DNA of 56,497 nt from Methyloceanibacter sp. (GTDB taxonomy: Bacteria; Pseudomonadota; Alphaproteobacteria; Rhizobiales; Methyloligellaceae). Under the pieces are notes generated by a model that was not told where the DNA came from, did no database searches, and saw only the letters and a list, made by a program, of their open reading frames with translations. The stretch spans positions 1 through 56,497 of the forward strand of contig JASJEH010000010.1 in NCBI GenBank assembly GCA_030064755.1. The letters are read 5' to 3'. Positions 32,775 through 42,577 of this stretch are shown in pieces. The translations under genes were made by a program, and so were the position numbers. Within the stretch, counting starts at the first letter, position 1. Each line of letters starts with the position of its first letter.

Positions 32775-33854
32775 ATGACAGACACAACACCGAGACGGCT
32801 TATCTCCCGGCTGACATTGCCCGCACTGGTGGCTGGCGTGTTCTTGGTGGGTCTCCCCTCTTTCGCGGCCGCGATGGATGCGCACGGAGACTCCGACGCT
32901 GATTTTGGCGAGAGTTGTGCTATGGGCCTGGCCGACGGGCAGATGGTCAAGACGGATTGCTCGGTTAGCTGGACCGGCGAAGACGGCAAGGTCTACTGCT
33001 TCTCGAGCGAAAACTCTAAGAGTGCCTTTCTGAAGGACCCAGACGGCAATATCACGCGCGCGAAGCAATTCCTCGCAGAACAAAAGGCCAAAGCCGCCGC
33101 CAAGGCGGCCGCTGGCCAGAAAGTCTTCACGGAGGAGGACGTCAACGCGCGCGTGCAGGAAGTCATCGATGAACGCTCGCAGGACGGCGCCTTCGTATTC
33201 CACGACCCCAAGCTCGCGGCGGACCTCAAGCTCAACTTCGACCAAATCAAAATCGTTCGCGGCATGGAAGGCTATGGCTGGTTCGCCAATGTCATTTTCA
33301 ACGATGTCGAAGAGCCTAAGAAGCAATACGCCATCGACTTCTGGTTCAAGCCGGAAGGCCAGCAGCTCACGCTTCAGGACATCCGCGTGCAGAAGGGTCC
33401 CAGGCGCGACGGCGACGGCTACTTTATGATTACGCGTCTTCCCGTTGCGTGGTGGTGGCTGCCGGTGCAGGAGCATCCCGGCAGTATTGAAGGTGCCCGC
33501 GCCTGGCATGTGATGGCCGCCATCCACGACTACATCCTCGAAAACAAGGATGAGGACGGGAACATCACCGTCAAGGATGAGAAGACCGGAGAAGACCTGA
33601 AGCTGCAGTTTGTCGAAATGCACCGGCCCGTCCGGCGGCTGATGGGTGAAGGGAAGTACTTTGCCTGCACCGACTTCCGCAAGCCAGGTAGCAAGGACGA
33701 GTATTACGATCTCGACTTCTGGGTCGACGAGAAGGACGGAGAGCTAAAGGTCGGCAATGTGAAGGTCCACAAAGTGCCAGTCCAAGAGGACGGAATCTGG
33801 ACGCAGGTTGACCGCTACACGTTCGAAGGCATGGACTTCGAAGAAACGCTCTAG
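32775..33854 (+). CDS. Secreted protein with YHS-like three-Cys domain and an internal duplication
   Basis: I do not recognise this 359-residue protein as a named family. It begins with a signal peptide (TLPALVAGVFLVGLPSFAAA). Residues 44-101 form a small domain with Cys48, Cys62 and Cys75 and the pattern C-A-M-G-L ... T-D-C-S-V ... D-G-K-V-Y-C-F ... F-L-K-D-P-D-G-N. This resembles a divergent YHS metal-binding domain and recurs in the next two genes. An Ala/Lys linker follows, then two copies of an unknown unit at about 125-208 and 247-335. They share DLKL-x-F, (Y/L)DFW and a closing V-(Q/H)-K-(G/V)-P. Cys298 is only in the second copy. GGAGG lies 10 bases before the ATG, and a strong terminator follows. 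Export and metal binding are inferred. Confidence 0.8.
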   Translation: MTDTTPRRLISRLTLPALVAGVFLVGLPSFAAAMDAHGDSDADFGESCAMGLADGQMVKTDCSVSWTGEDGKVYCFSSENSKSAFLKDPDGNITRAKQFLAEQKAKAAAKAAAGQKVFTEEDVNARVQEVIDERSQDGAFVFHDPKLAADLKLNFDQIKIVRGMEGYGWFANVIFNDVEEPKKQYAIDFWFKPEGQQLTLQDIRVQKGPRRDGDGYFMITRLPVAWWWLPVQEHPGSIEGARAWHVMAAIHDYILENKDEDGNITVKDEKTGEDLKLQFVEMHRPVRRLMGEGKYFACTDFRKPGSKDEYYDLDFWVDEKDGELKVGNVKVHKVPVQEDGIWTQVDRYTFEGMDFEETL

Positions 33855-33911
33855 CCCCGAAAGCTTCTAGTTCCTCCAGCTCGCATTCCGGCGAGCACTT
33901 ACCAAACTTTC

Positions 33912-33940
33912 CCGCCCCTTCACATGGAGGGGCGGTTTTC
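33912..33940 (+). terminator. Intrinsic terminator after the large secreted protein gene
   Basis: CCGCCCCT (33912-33919) pairs perfectly with AGGGGCGG (33928-33935) across an 8-base loop and is followed directly by TTTTC. This separates the large secreted protein gene from the next small one. Confidence 0.85.
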
Positions 33941-34104
33941 TATTGCCAATGTTGCCCGGCGAAATCGCGAAGTTGTGATGGCCGTTGCGTGAGTCCAGTC
34001 ACATTCGAAGCGCGTTATTCGACTGTACCGTGCTCTTGCGTCTACGGCAGATCGTGCCTGCGGCGATCAGACATGGAACAAACCAACCTATGGAGGAACC
34101 TAAG

Positions 34105-34362
34105 ATGAAGTACCTGACCCCTGCCCTTGTTGCCGGCGCCCTTCTTTTTGCCGCCCCCGCAATCGCGGCCACCGGCGAATACGACAATATGTGCGCCATG
34201 GGCCTTGCGATTGAGAAGAAGGTCGAGACGGACTGCTCGGTCAATGCGGAGATCAACGGCAACACCTATTGCTTCGGCAATGAGGAAGCCAAGGCGATGT
34301 TCATGAAGGACACCGAAGGCAACCTCAAGAAAGCTCAGAGCTTCTACAACGACAATCAGTAG
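34105..34362 (+). CDS. Small secreted three-Cys YHS-like protein (85 aa)
   Basis: A signal peptide (MKYLTPALVAGALLFAAPAI, then AA) is followed by only the small domain also found in the neighbour upstream: Cys30, Cys44 and Cys56 in MCAMGL, TDCSV and TYCF, then AMFMKDTEGNLKKAQSFY and a DNQ end. GGAGG stands 8 bases before the ATG at 34105, so the longer open frame from 33985 is not used. It is a stand-alone version of the domain, presumably periplasmic. The cysteine spacing C-x13-C-x11-C equals that of the third paralogue. Function unknown; YHS relatives bind metals or act as metal sensors or chaperones, so a periplasmic metal role is a guess. Confidence 0.82.
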   Translation: MKYLTPALVAGALLFAAPAIAATGEYDNMCAMGLAIEKKVETDCSVNAEINGNTYCFGNEEAKAMFMKDTEGNLKKAQSFYNDNQ

Positions 34363-34388
34363 CGCGCCGCTGCTCAAGGCTAGTCAAC

Positions 34389-34423
34389 GGGGAAGATCCG
34401 GCATGGCCTGCTTGGTCTTCCCC
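34389..34423 (+). terminator. Weak hairpin after the first small secreted protein gene
   Basis: GGGGAAGA (34389-34396) can pair with TCTTCCCC (34416-34423) around a 19-base loop, followed by TTACAAA. It is a plausible but weak terminator. Confidence 0.45.
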
Positions 34424-34579
34424 TTACAAACCCGCCTCAGCCGCCTTGGCATTGCAATTGTCCATTGACGGGGTGCCCTTTTCTGATGATTCAATGGCGT
34501 CTCGTTGGCCGGATGCGCCACGCACACGAAAGTCATCTATCCAAAAGTCACGTATCCAGAAGTCTTGGAGGAAGAATTT

Positions 34580-34852
34580 ATGAATAAGGTTGTTCTCGCC
34601 GCTGCCGTCGCCGCCGCAATGGTTGCCGCTCCCGTTTCCGCCGCTTTTGCCGCTGGCGCCGCCGGTGAGTTCGGAAACAACTGTGCCTTTGGCCTCACCA
34701 AAGGTGTGAAGAAGTACACCGATTGCTCAGTGATGGAGAAGATCGACGGCAAGGTCTACTGCTTCAGCAAGCAGTCTGCCAAAGAGGAGTTCATGAAGGA
34801 CTCCAAGGGTAACCTCGAGAAGGCTGAGAGCTTCTACAACGACAATCAGTAG
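34580..34852 (+). CDS. Small secreted three-Cys YHS-like protein (90 aa), paralogue
   Basis: This paralogue of the preceding gene starts at the ATG at 34580, preceded by TTGGAGGAAG. An Ala/Val-rich signal peptide (MNKVVLAAAVAAAMVAAPVS) leads into the domain with Cys35, Cys49 and Cys61 (NCAFGL, TDCSV, VYCF) and EEFMKDSKGNLEKAESFY. Its last codons and the bases after the stop are identical to the previous gene over 28 bp, so the two arose by recent duplication or have been homogenised. A strong terminator follows. Role unknown; see the paralogues. Confidence 0.82.
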   Translation: MNKVVLAAAVAAAMVAAPVSAAFAAGAAGEFGNNCAFGLTKGVKKYTDCSVMEKIDGKVYCFSKQSAKEEFMKDSKGNLEKAESFYNDNQ

Positions 34853-34889
34853 CGTCAGCGGCGCTTTGGGCGCCCTGAATAGCGATTTC

Positions 34890-34921
34890 AAGGCTCGCCC
34901 AAAGTCTGGGCGGGCCTTTTT
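34890..34921 (+). terminator. Strong intrinsic terminator
   Basis: A 12-bp stem with one G-T pair (34890-34901 with 34907-34918, 5-base loop) is followed by a run of T. It ends the three-gene secreted group. Confidence 0.9.
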
Positions 34922-34959
34922 CGTGGCGGCTCTGATCGCGATGGCTCGGCCGGTTGGCC

Positions 34960-35724
34960 CTAAACTCCTGCCCCAGCGCGAACCAAGAGCAGCTTCTTCA
35001 GCGTCTCGCAGGTGGAACGGTCCGCTCGACCATTGATCCGTTCAGGGCGAAAATGCCGCTGAAATGCCTCCACCACGATCTCTGTGCCCCGACCATAGGT
35101 CGATGTAGCCTCGAGCCCGTATCCCAAGTCCACCAAGTCTTGCTGCAACTGGGCGACGGCCGCGCTCTCGTCACCAAGGCCTAGGCCCGCATCGTCACCT
35201 GCGGGAACCGGCTCCGTCCATAGGCCGACCCCGGCACGGGCAAGCCGCGCCCAATCGAAGCGCTCACCGGGATCGCGCTTGCGCCCCGGGGCGATATCCG
35301 AGTGCGCGAGCACACGGTCTATCGGAATCTCATGGCGGCTAAGAATGTCTTGGCACAGCGCCTCAACAGCGTCCATCTGGACATCGGGAAAGGGCGGATA
35401 GTCGAAGTCGTGGCCGGGATTGTGGATCTCGATGCCGATTGATGCGGAGTTGAGGTCCTTCTCGCCGGCCCAAAAGCTCTGGCCGGCGTGCCATGCCCGC
35501 TCCGCCTCCGCCACCATCTGCGTGATGGTGCCATCCTCATCGACGATGTAATGCGCCGAGACTTTGGACTCTTCGGAGGCGAGCCAATCGCGGGCCGCAT
35601 CGTGGGTTTCCATCCCCGTGTAGTGGAGGATCAGCATGTCGGGTTTGCGCCCGTGCCACCGTTCTTCGAAATTGGGCGAAGGAACCCAATGCGTGGCGAG
35701 CTTGCTATCCGGTGCAGCCGTCAT
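34960..35724 (-). CDS. N-acetylmuramoyl-L-alanine amidase, AmpD type
   Basis: The 254-residue protein has an amidase_2 zinc domain: LILHYTGM with the first histidine, HYIVDEDGTITQMV, ASIGIEIHNPG and AHSDIAPGRKRDPGERFDW with the second zinc histidine and following aspartate. The C-terminal 70 residues resemble a peptidoglycan-binding domain (LQQDLVDLGYGLEATSTYGR ... VVEAFQRHFRPE). No signal peptide is seen, so a cytoplasmic role in recycling anhydro-muropeptides is likely, as for AmpD, but AmiD-like activity cannot be excluded. It faces the secreted-protein genes and is 86 bases after the DnaJ-like gene. Confidence 0.93.
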   Translation of the reverse strand: MTAAPDSKLATHWVPSPNFEERWHGRKPDMLILHYTGMETHDAARDWLASEESKVSAHYIVDEDGTITQMVAEAERAWHAGQSFWAGEKDLNSASIGIEIHNPGHDFDYPPFPDVQMDAVEALCQDILSRHEIPIDRVLAHSDIAPGRKRDPGERFDWARLARAGVGLWTEPVPAGDDAGLGLGDESAAVAQLQQDLVDLGYGLEATSTYGRGTEIVVEAFQRHFRPERINGRADRSTCETLKKLLLVRAGAGV

Positions 35725-35810
35725 CGAAGTCTGTCCATTATGCTAGGCAGCCCAAACGCCCGCGATCGGCGACCTGGCTGTCGCCCAAGGCGGCACGACG
35801 CAACAAGCGC

Positions 35811-36536
35811 CTAGAGACCGCGTTCCTTTGCGATCTGCTGATACGCCTCGTTGATCGCGGCAACCTTGTCCGTGGCGATGGAAACGAACTCTTCCGGCAC
35901 GCCGCGCGCGATCAGCTTGTCCGGATGGTTCTCTGCGATCAGCTTGCGGTACTGGGCCTTCAGATCGTCGTTGGAAACCGTCGGTTGAACCTCGAGCACC
36001 TCGTATGGATTGCGCTTCGACGCGACGACGTGACGAGCCTTGATGTAGCTGAACTCGGTATCCGTGAAGCCGAATCGCTTGGCAACTTGCTTCAGAAACT
36101 CTTCCTCGCTCGGATCGAACTCATCGTCGGCCTTAGCGATATGGAACAGCCCGTCCAGCACGTCTTCGAGCAGCTTTCGGTTGCCCTTGAACATTCCCGC
36201 CAGTTGATCTGCATAAGCCTCGTACCCGGAGACCTCCTGCTTGGCGAGGTTGAAAACCCGGGCCACGTTCTTCATTTCGCCATCAGGAACCTTGAAGACC
36301 TCTTTGAAGGCGTTGACCTCGTCCATCGTGACAACGCCGTCTGCCTTGGCCATCTTGGCGCCGAGCGCGATCACGCCTACGGTGAAGGCCACCTGATCCT
36401 CGCCCTCGCCACCGGCGCCCTCTTCGCCGTCGCGGTCAATCACATAGTGCCCTGCGACGCCGCCAAGGAGCGCGCCAATCGGCCCTCCGACTGCGAGACC
36501 TGCCGCTGCGCCTGCGAGCTTTCCCCAAACCGACAT
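35811..36536 (-). CDS. DjlA-like TerB and DnaJ domain protein
   Basis: The 241 residues start with a glycine-rich hydrophobic segment (KLAGAAAGLAVGGPIGALLG), then a TerB-like helical domain (VIALGAKMAKADGVVTMDEV ... DGLFHIAKADDEFDPSEEEFL), and end with a J domain bearing HPD (AENHPDKLIARG) after NPYEVLEVQPTVSNDDLK. This is the architecture of membrane-associated DnaJ-like co-chaperones that stimulate DnaK. The AmpD-DjlA adjacency is frequent in Rhizobiales. Confidence 0.92.
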   Translation of the reverse strand: MSVWGKLAGAAAGLAVGGPIGALLGGVAGHYVIDRDGEEGAGGEGEDQVAFTVGVIALGAKMAKADGVVTMDEVNAFKEVFKVPDGEMKNVARVFNLAKQEVSGYEAYADQLAGMFKGNRKLLEDVLDGLFHIAKADDEFDPSEEEFLKQVAKRFGFTDTEFSYIKARHVVASKRNPYEVLEVQPTVSNDDLKAQYRKLIAENHPDKLIARGVPEEFVSIATDKVAAINEAYQQIAKERGL

Positions 36537-36636
36537 AGTAGACCCCCTTGAGATCTTTCGTCCTGTTGAACCATACGAGCCTTTCGGCCATCTCGCATGG
36601 GCAATTCAATCTGGCGGCCCATGACCGCCTCAACAA

Positions 36637-36948
36637 CTACGTGCTGCCATCCCGGAGATTGCCGCCAATCGACATCTTGGGCTCGTCAACCTCAAGACCA
36701 TCGGCGAGGCGCCGCTCCACGTGCCACGACCTGACGAAGGTCCAAACAAAAAACCACAAGCCCAAAAGCGCATTGGCGCCGCTTGCAATCCAGACGAACA
36801 TCGATCCCAGTTCGAAGAGATTAGCCGCAGCAAGGATGAAGGCCTCGATCACAATCGCGAAGCCGCCCGCCATCACAATGGCGGCGCAAAGCGAAACAAC
36901 AAAGATCGATATTGGATTTCCGCCTTTTTTGGCGTTCTCGGTGCTCAT
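36637..36948 (-). CDS. Small two-helix membrane protein, unknown
   Basis: About 103 residues with two membrane segments (SIFVVSLCAAIVMAGGFAIV and LGSMFVWIASGANALLGLWF) and a basic tail (RSWHVERRLADGL). I do not recognise a family. The ATG at 36948 is used; a TTG four codons earlier is the alternative. It is divergent from the gamma-carbonic anhydrase gene and upstream of the DjlA-like gene with about 100 bases between. Confidence 0.6.
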   Translation of the reverse strand: MSTENAKKGGNPISIFVVSLCAAIVMAGGFAIVIEAFILAAANLFELGSMFVWIASGANALLGLWFFVWTFVRSWHVERRLADGLEVDEPKMSIGGNLRDGST

Positions 36949-37119
36949 CAGCTCACTCAAACCCTTGAGAATCTGCTAGGGGCGCTTTTCCTTACCGGGG
37001 CAACCCCTTTGGCACAAGGGGTTCGAGCATCTATAGCCGTCCCAGTTCCCGCCCGATCTTGAATGACAAGGATGCCGTAGAATTGTATCCGTGGCGGCGA
37101 AGCGGCGAAAGGAGCAACA

Positions 37120-37650
37120 ATGGCGGTCTATGAGCTTGACGGGCAGGCACCCGAGTTTCCCGAGGATGGGCTCTACTGGGTCGCCGAAACAGCCGTCTTG
37201 ACGGGCAGAGTCCGGCTGAAATCCGACGCCAGTGTCTGGTATGGCTCGGTGCTGCGCGGCGACAACGAGTGGATCGAGATCGGCACCCGTTCGCAAGTCC
37301 AAGACAACTCCACGCTCCACACCGACCCCGGATTCCCGCTGACCATCGGTCAGGATTGCGTGATCGGACACAACGTAGTCCTTCATGGCTGCACAATCGG
37401 TGACAATTCGCTGATTGGCATGGGCGCGACCGTCCTAAACGGGGCGAAGATCGGTTCGAACTGTCTGGTAGGCGCAGGCGCGCTGATTACCGAGGGCAAA
37501 GAGTTCCCGGACAATTCCATGATCATCGGATCACCCGCCAAGGCGGTGCGCGAGGTGGACGACAAGATGCGCGCCATGATCGCCCGGGGTGCGGACGTCT
37601 ATGTACGCCGGTGGAAGCAGTATGCGGCCGGTTTGAGGCGGATCTCGTGA
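37120..37650 (+). CDS. Gamma-class carbonic anhydrase family protein
   Basis: A 176-residue left-handed beta-helix protein of hexapeptide repeats. The three zinc histidines of the gamma class are recognisable in STLHTDPG and in [10 protein letters not shown]. Members hydrate carbon dioxide or, in many bacteria (YrdA, PaaY, Caa3-like), have untested or thioesterase activity. AAAGGAG lies 5 bases before the ATG. The oxoprolinase gene begins 20 bases later, suggesting a shared transcript. Confidence 0.92.
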   Translation: MAVYELDGQAPEFPEDGLYWVAETAVLTGRVRLKSDASVWYGSVLRGDNEWIEIGTRSQVQDNSTLHTDPGFPLTIGQDCVIGHNVVLHGCTIGDNSLIGMGATVLNGAKIGSNCLVGAGALITEGKEFPDNSMIIGSPAKAVREVDDKMRAMIARGADVYVRRWKQYAAGLRRIS

Positions 37651-37669
37651 CGGGCGTATAGGCCGCGAA

Positions 37670-40600
37670 ATGACCGGCAGATGGCAGTTCTTCATCGACC
37701 GTGGTGGCACGTTCACGGACATTGTCGGGCGGAGGCCCGACGGTGCGGTTGTAACCACTAAGCTGCTCTCTGAGAATCCTGAGTCGTATGAGGATGCCGC
37801 CATCGCCGGCATCGCCGATCTCCTCGGCGCTCCGCGCGATGCGCCGCTGCCCCCTAGCCGTATCGAGACCGTACGGATGGGAACGACAGTCGCCACCAAT
37901 GCGCTGCTCGAGCGCAAGGGTGACCGCGTTCTCCTCATTGTCAGCGAAGGATTTCGAGACGCTCTTGAGATTGGCTATCAAGCCCGGCCGAGTATCTTCG
38001 CACGGCATATCCAAAAGCCCTCAATGCTCTACGAGCGCGTCGTCGAGGTTCCCGAGCGGATCCGCGCGGACGGGACCGTTGAGATTCCGCTGAACCTCGA
38101 GACAATGCGCGGCATCCTTGACGGCGCCCGCAAGGACGGCATCGACTCCGTCGCTATCGTTTTCATGCATGCCTATTCCCACCCTGGGCACGAGCGTGAA
38201 GCAGCAAGGCTCGCCCGCGAACTGGGCTTCGCTCAAGTCTCAGTCAGCCACGAAGTCAGTCCCCTCGTTAAGTTCGTCGGACGCGGCGACACGACCGTCG
38301 CTGACGCGTATCTGTCACCACTGCTACGCCGCTATGTGAACCGCGTGGCGGGCGCACTCTCGGCCCATGGCGGTGAGACCGTAGGCGACGCAGCGACGCG
38401 GCTGCTCTTCATGCAGTCGTCGGGCGGTCTCACCTCCGCGCATCTGTTCCGCGGCAAGGATGCAATCCTGTCCGGACCGGCCGGTGGTGTGGTCGGCGCC
38501 GTGGAGACCGCCGAGGCCGCCGGTTTCTCGAAGGTGATCGGTTTCGACATGGGAGGCACGTCAACGGATGTGTGCCACTACGACGGCGTGCTCGAACGCA
38601 CATTCGAGAGCGTTGTTGCTGGTGCCCGTGTCCGCGCGCCGATGATGCTGATCCACACGGTTGCGGCTGGCGGAGGCTCGATCCTGCATTGCGACGAGTC
38701 CCGCTTTCGGGTCGGACCGGACTCAGCAGGCGCCGATCCTGGCCCTTGCGCCTATCGCCGCGGCGGTCCGCTCACGGTCACGGACGCAAATGTCATGACA
38801 GGCAAGCTTCAGCCCGACCTTTTCCCGCACATCTTCGGCGCGGAACAGGACCAACCGCTCGATCGTCGCTCGGTGGTGAAGGAATTCCATGGGCTGGCGC
38901 GGCAGCTCGGCGACGGGCGTCAACCAGAGGAGATCGCCGCGGGCTTTATCAAGATTGCAGTGGCCAACATGGCCAACGCCATCAAGACAATCTCCGTGCA
39001 GCGCGGCTATGACGTCTCCGGCTACGTGCTGAATTGTTTCGGTGGCGCGGGCGGGCAACATGCCTGCCTTGTGGCCGACGCGCTTGGGATCGAGAATGTG
39101 CTCCTGCATCCCCTGTCCGGCGTGCTGTCGGCCTATGGCATGGGGCTCGCGAGCGTCCGCGCGACGCGCACCCATGCGGTGCTCGCGTCACTGGACACCG
39201 ACGGCATGTCGAAGCTCAGCGAAGTCCGTGAGCCGTTGGACCGCGAGGTCCGTCTCGAACTCTCCTTGCAGGGTATCGACGCAGATGACGTCGCCATCGT
39301 GGCGCAAGCACATCTGCGCTACGAGGGGACGGATAGCGCGCTCCCAATTCCCGTCTCTTCCTTGACGGCGATGCGCGAAGAGTTCGAGGCGGCGCATCAG
39401 AAACGCTTCGGCTTCATCAGCCCTGAAAAGGACATTGAGATCGAGGCGATCGAGGTTGAGGCCATTGGGGGCGGCTCGCTGATCGCCGAGACTGATGTGG
39501 CCCACCTAGACGCCCCGCCGAGAGCAGAACCGCAGGCCCGCGCCGACATGTTCACCCAGGGGCGCTGGCATGACGTACCCGTCTTTCGCCGGACCAGCCT
39601 GAGGCCAGGCGCCTCAATCGAAGGACCGGCGCTTCTGATTGAGGATCATCAAACCGTCGTTATCGAGCCTGAATGGCGCGGCTCGGTGACGCCCAAGAAC
39701 CACCTTCTTCTGACGCGCGCGCATGAGAAGCGTGCCCAAGAGACTGTCGGCGCCAAGGCCGACCCCGTCATGCTCGAAGTGTTTAACAGCCTCTTCGTGT
39801 CAATCGCCGAGCAGATGGGCTACGCACTGCAGAACACTGCCCGCTCGGTCAATATCAAGGAACGACTTGATTTCTCTTGCGCCATTTTCGACGCCAGCGG
39901 CGCACTGATCGCGAATGCACCGCATATTCCGGTCCATCTCGGCTCGATGGACAAGAGTGTGGAAACGATCGTCCGGGAGATTGGCGCCGAGCTTCGCCCA
40001 GGCGATGTGTGGATGTTGAACGCACCCTACAACGGCGGAACGCATCTGCCAGACATCACCGTTGTGACGCCGGTGTTTGATGAAGGCGGCATGGAGATTC
40101 TCTTCTTCGTCGCTTCGCGCGGCCACCACGCGGATGTGGGCGGCATTGCCCCGGGATCAATGAGCCCGCAAGCGGCGACGATCGAAGAAGAGGGAATCTA
40201 TATCGATCCCTTCCGGCTTATCCGCGACGAGCGCTTTCAGGAAGACGCGGTGCGGCGTCTCTTCACAGACGCGCCCTACCCGGCTCGAAACGTCGAGCAG
40301 AACATTTCGGACCTAAAGGCGCAGGCCGCCGCTAATGAAAAAGGCGTCATCGAATTGCGCAAGATGGTGCGCCAATATGGGCTTTCCACGGTGGCTGCCT
40401 ATATGGGTCATGTGCAGGACAATGCCGCCGAGGCGGTACGCAAAGCTATTGCAACACTGAAGAATTCGAACTTTGCGCTGGAGACGGACCAAGGCAGCCG
40501 GATTGCCGTCGCCATCAGCATAGACCGTCAGCGGAACAGAGCTATCGTCGATTTCGCCGGCACGAGCGCGCAATCAGAAACGACGTTCAACGCACCTGAA

Positions 40601-41305
40601 CCAATCACGCAGGCTTGCGTGCTTTACGTCTTCCGGACGCTGGTGGATGAGGACATTCCCCTCAACGCAGGCTGCCTTCGCCACATCGATATCATGGTGC
40701 CTCAAGGATCGCTCCTCAAGCCGAGATTCCCAGCACCGGTTGCGGGCGGCAACGTGGAGACAAGCCAAGCGGTCGTGAACTGTCTCTATGGCGCATTAGG
40801 CGTCCTTGGGTCCGCACAAGGAACGATGAACAACCTAACCTTTGGGAACGAGCGCGTGCAGTATTACGAGACGATCTGCTCGGGTGCGCCCGCCGGACCT
40901 GGCTTCGATGGCGCATCTGCTGTTCAAACACATATGACAAACTCGCGACTGACAGACCCTGAAGTTCTGGAGCTACGGTATCCGGTCCTTCTCGAGCGCT
41001 TCGAGATCGAACGGGGTTCGGGTGGCATTGGGCGGTGGAACGCGGGCGATGGAACGGCTCGCACGCTGAGGTTCCTTGAGGAGATGGACTGCGCGATTCT
41101 GTCTGGCTTCCGTAAGCAGCATCCATTTGGAACCAAGGGCGGCATGCCGGGTCGCACAGGGAACACATGGGTGCGCAGAAAGTCCGGTGCGCTCGAGGCT
41201 CTGAGAGGGGCCGATCAAACCAGGGTCGCCCAAGGCGAAGCCGTGATAATCAAGACACCGACCGGCGGCGGTTATGGTAAGCCATCCCCTGACGAAACCG
41301 AGTAG
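37670..41305 (+). CDS. 5-oxoprolinase / hydantoinase, single-chain A+B fusion
   Basis: This 1211-residue protein joins both hydantoinase subunits. The A half has [16 protein letters not shown] at the N-terminus and the actin-like ATPase motif [16 protein letters not shown]. The B half starts near residue 700 with [19 protein letters not shown] and [16 protein letters not shown]-dependent opening of 5-oxoproline to glutamate is the known reaction of the eukaryotic-type fusion (OPLAH, about 1290 residues). Bacterial fusions may use hydantoins or other cyclic amides, so the substrate is uncertain. It probably follows the gamma-carbonic anhydrase gene in one transcript. Confidence 0.93.
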   Translation: MTGRWQFFIDRGGTFTDIVGRRPDGAVVTTKLLSENPESYEDAAIAGIADLLGAPRDAPLPPSRIETVRMGTTVATNALLERKGDRVLLIVSEGFRDALEIGYQARPSIFARHIQKPSMLYERVVEVPERIRADGTVEIPLNLETMRGILDGARKDGIDSVAIVFMHAYSHPGHEREAARLARELGFAQVSVSHEVSPLVKFVGRGDTTVADAYLSPLLRRYVNRVAGALSAHGGETVGDAATRLLFMQSSGGLTSAHLFRGKDAILSGPAGGVVGAVETAEAAGFSKVIGFDMGGTSTDVCHYDGVLERTFESVVAGARVRAPMMLIHTVAAGGGSILHCDESRFRVGPDSAGADPGPCAYRRGGPLTVTDANVMTGKLQPDLFPHIFGAEQDQPLDRRSVVKEFHGLARQLGDGRQPEEIAAGFIKIAVANMANAIKTISVQRGYDVSGYVLNCFGGAGGQHACLVADALGIENVLLHPLSGVLSAYGMGLASVRATRTHAVLASLDTDGMSKLSEVREPLDREVRLELSLQGIDADDVAIVAQAHLRYEGTDSALPIPVSSLTAMREEFEAAHQKRFGFISPEKDIEIEAIEVEAIGGGSLIAETDVAHLDAPPRAEPQARADMFTQGRWHDVPVFRRTSLRPGASIEGPALLIEDHQTVVIEPEWRGSVTPKNHLLLTRAHEKRAQETVGAKADPVMLEVFNSLFVSIAEQMGYALQNTARSVNIKERLDFSCAIFDASGALIANAPHIPVHLGSMDKSVETIVREIGAELRPGDVWMLNAPYNGGTHLPDITVVTPVFDEGGMEILFFVASRGHHADVGGIAPGSMSPQAATIEEEGIYIDPFRLIRDERFQEDAVRRLFTDAPYPARNVEQNISDLKAQAAANEKGVIELRKMVRQYGLSTVAAYMGHVQDNAAEAVRKAIATLKNSNFALETDQGSRIAVAISIDRQRNRAIVDFAGTSAQSETTFNAPEPITQACVLYVFRTLVDEDIPLNAGCLRHIDIMVPQGSLLKPRFPAPVAGGNVETSQAVVNCLYGALGVLGSAQGTMNNLTFGNERVQYYETICSGAPAGPGFDGASAVQTHMTNSRLTDPEVLELRYPVLLERFEIERGSGGIGRWNAGDGTARTLRFLEEMDCAILSGFRKQHPFGTKGGMPGRTGNTWVRRKSGALEALRGADQTRVAQGEAVIIKTPTGGGYGKPSPDETE

Positions 41306-41386
41306 ATCCGAATAGGCTGCATCCAGCGACGTGCGCGACTACTCAGGTAATTCTCACTGAGGACTCCCCCCAAAGGGCGACAATGA

Positions 41387-42571
41387 ATGGCGATTGATGG
41401 CAGGGCATTGATATCGGGCGCGGGGATCGCGGGCCTCACACTTGCCATTTGCTTGAAAGAGCATGGCGATGACCCGGTCGTCGTGGAGCACAGCCCGGCG
41501 CTGCCCGACCAAGGCTATATGATGGATTTCTACGGTACCGGCTGGGACGTTGCCGACCGCATGGGCCTCACCGATAAGCTCCGTACGCTGCGGTATCCCA
41601 TAGATAAGCTTCAGTTCGTGAACGCAGACGGCAGGCCGTACACGTCAGTCCCGATCAAGCGTATCAAGCGCGCCTTGGACGGTAAGTATGTCTATCTGCG
41701 CCGTCCCGACCTTGTGCGCATCTTGTACGACCGCGCGAAGGAACTCGGTGTCGAGTTTCGATTCGGGACCGAGATCGCCGAACTGAGGGAGTTGAACGAC
41801 CATGTGGACGTAACTTTCGACAATGGCGGCAGGGGCCAGTTTGCGCTCGTGTTCGGTGCCGATGGGGTGCACTCGGGCGTGCGGCGCCTCATGTTTGGCG
41901 ACGAGAGTCAATTCGCCCGGTTTCTCGGCGCCTATGTTGCCGCGTTTCATATCGAGGACCATGACCTTCCCGTGCGGCGGACAGCTCAGATCCATGAAGA
42001 GCCGAATCGTGTCGCCTTCTACTATCCGCTCGGCGAACGCAAACTCGATGCAACGTTTGTTTTCCGGCTCGACGAAGTCGACGTACCCACGGACCAGCAG
42101 CTGACTTTCGTGCGGCGCGCCTTCAAAGGCGCCGGCTGGATTGGCGAAGCTCTGCTCGACTCTTATAAGGGCAGCGCACCGCTATACTTCGATACGCTCA
42201 CCCAAATCGCCATTCCGCGATGGTCGCGTGGACGCGTCACGCTACTGGGCGATGCATGCGGGTGTTTGACGCTTCTGGCGGGACAGGGATCCCATATGGC
42301 CATGGCAGGCGCCTACATCCTGGCACAGGAGCTTCAGCGTTACGACGGCAACCACACCGCCGCCTTTACCGCCTATGAAGCGATGATGAAGCCGGAGATC
42401 GCCACACGGCAGGAGGATGCCGCCGCTTTCGCCAAGATCTTTATTCCCACGGCGCAGTCAAAACCGTGGTTGCGGCACCTGGTGACCAAAGCGATGTTTC
42501 ATCCGCTCCTTCTACCCTTTGCTTTTCGCGCTTTTGGATCGAAAAGCATCCTTGAGGACGACGAAGCCTAG
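41387..42571 (+). CDS. FAD-dependent monooxygenase (PHBH-fold)
   Basis: The 394-residue protein has the Rossmann loop ISGAGIAGLTLAICLKEHG for FAD, LRRPDLVRILYDRAKELG with the conserved DG-type middle (GADGVHSGVRRLM) and the second flavin motif LLGDACGCLTLLAGQGSHMA. This is the layout of aromatic-ring or tetracycline-type hydroxylases. No neighbouring pathway gene points to a substrate. The start ATG at 41387 is 82 bases after the oxoprolinase stop; a short overlapping ATG at 41383 is in another frame. Confidence 0.9.
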   Translation: MAIDGRALISGAGIAGLTLAICLKEHGDDPVVVEHSPALPDQGYMMDFYGTGWDVADRMGLTDKLRTLRYPIDKLQFVNADGRPYTSVPIKRIKRALDGKYVYLRRPDLVRILYDRAKELGVEFRFGTEIAELRELNDHVDVTFDNGGRGQFALVFGADGVHSGVRRLMFGDESQFARFLGAYVAAFHIEDHDLPVRRTAQIHEEPNRVAFYYPLGERKLDATFVFRLDEVDVPTDQQLTFVRRAFKGAGWIGEALLDSYKGSAPLYFDTLTQIAIPRWSRGRVTLLGDACGCLTLLAGQGSHMAMAGAYILAQELQRYDGNHTAAFTAYEAMMKPEIATRQEDAAAFAKIFIPTAQSKPWLRHLVTKAMFHPLLLPFAFRAFGSKSILEDDEA

Positions 42572-42577
42572 CATTGC

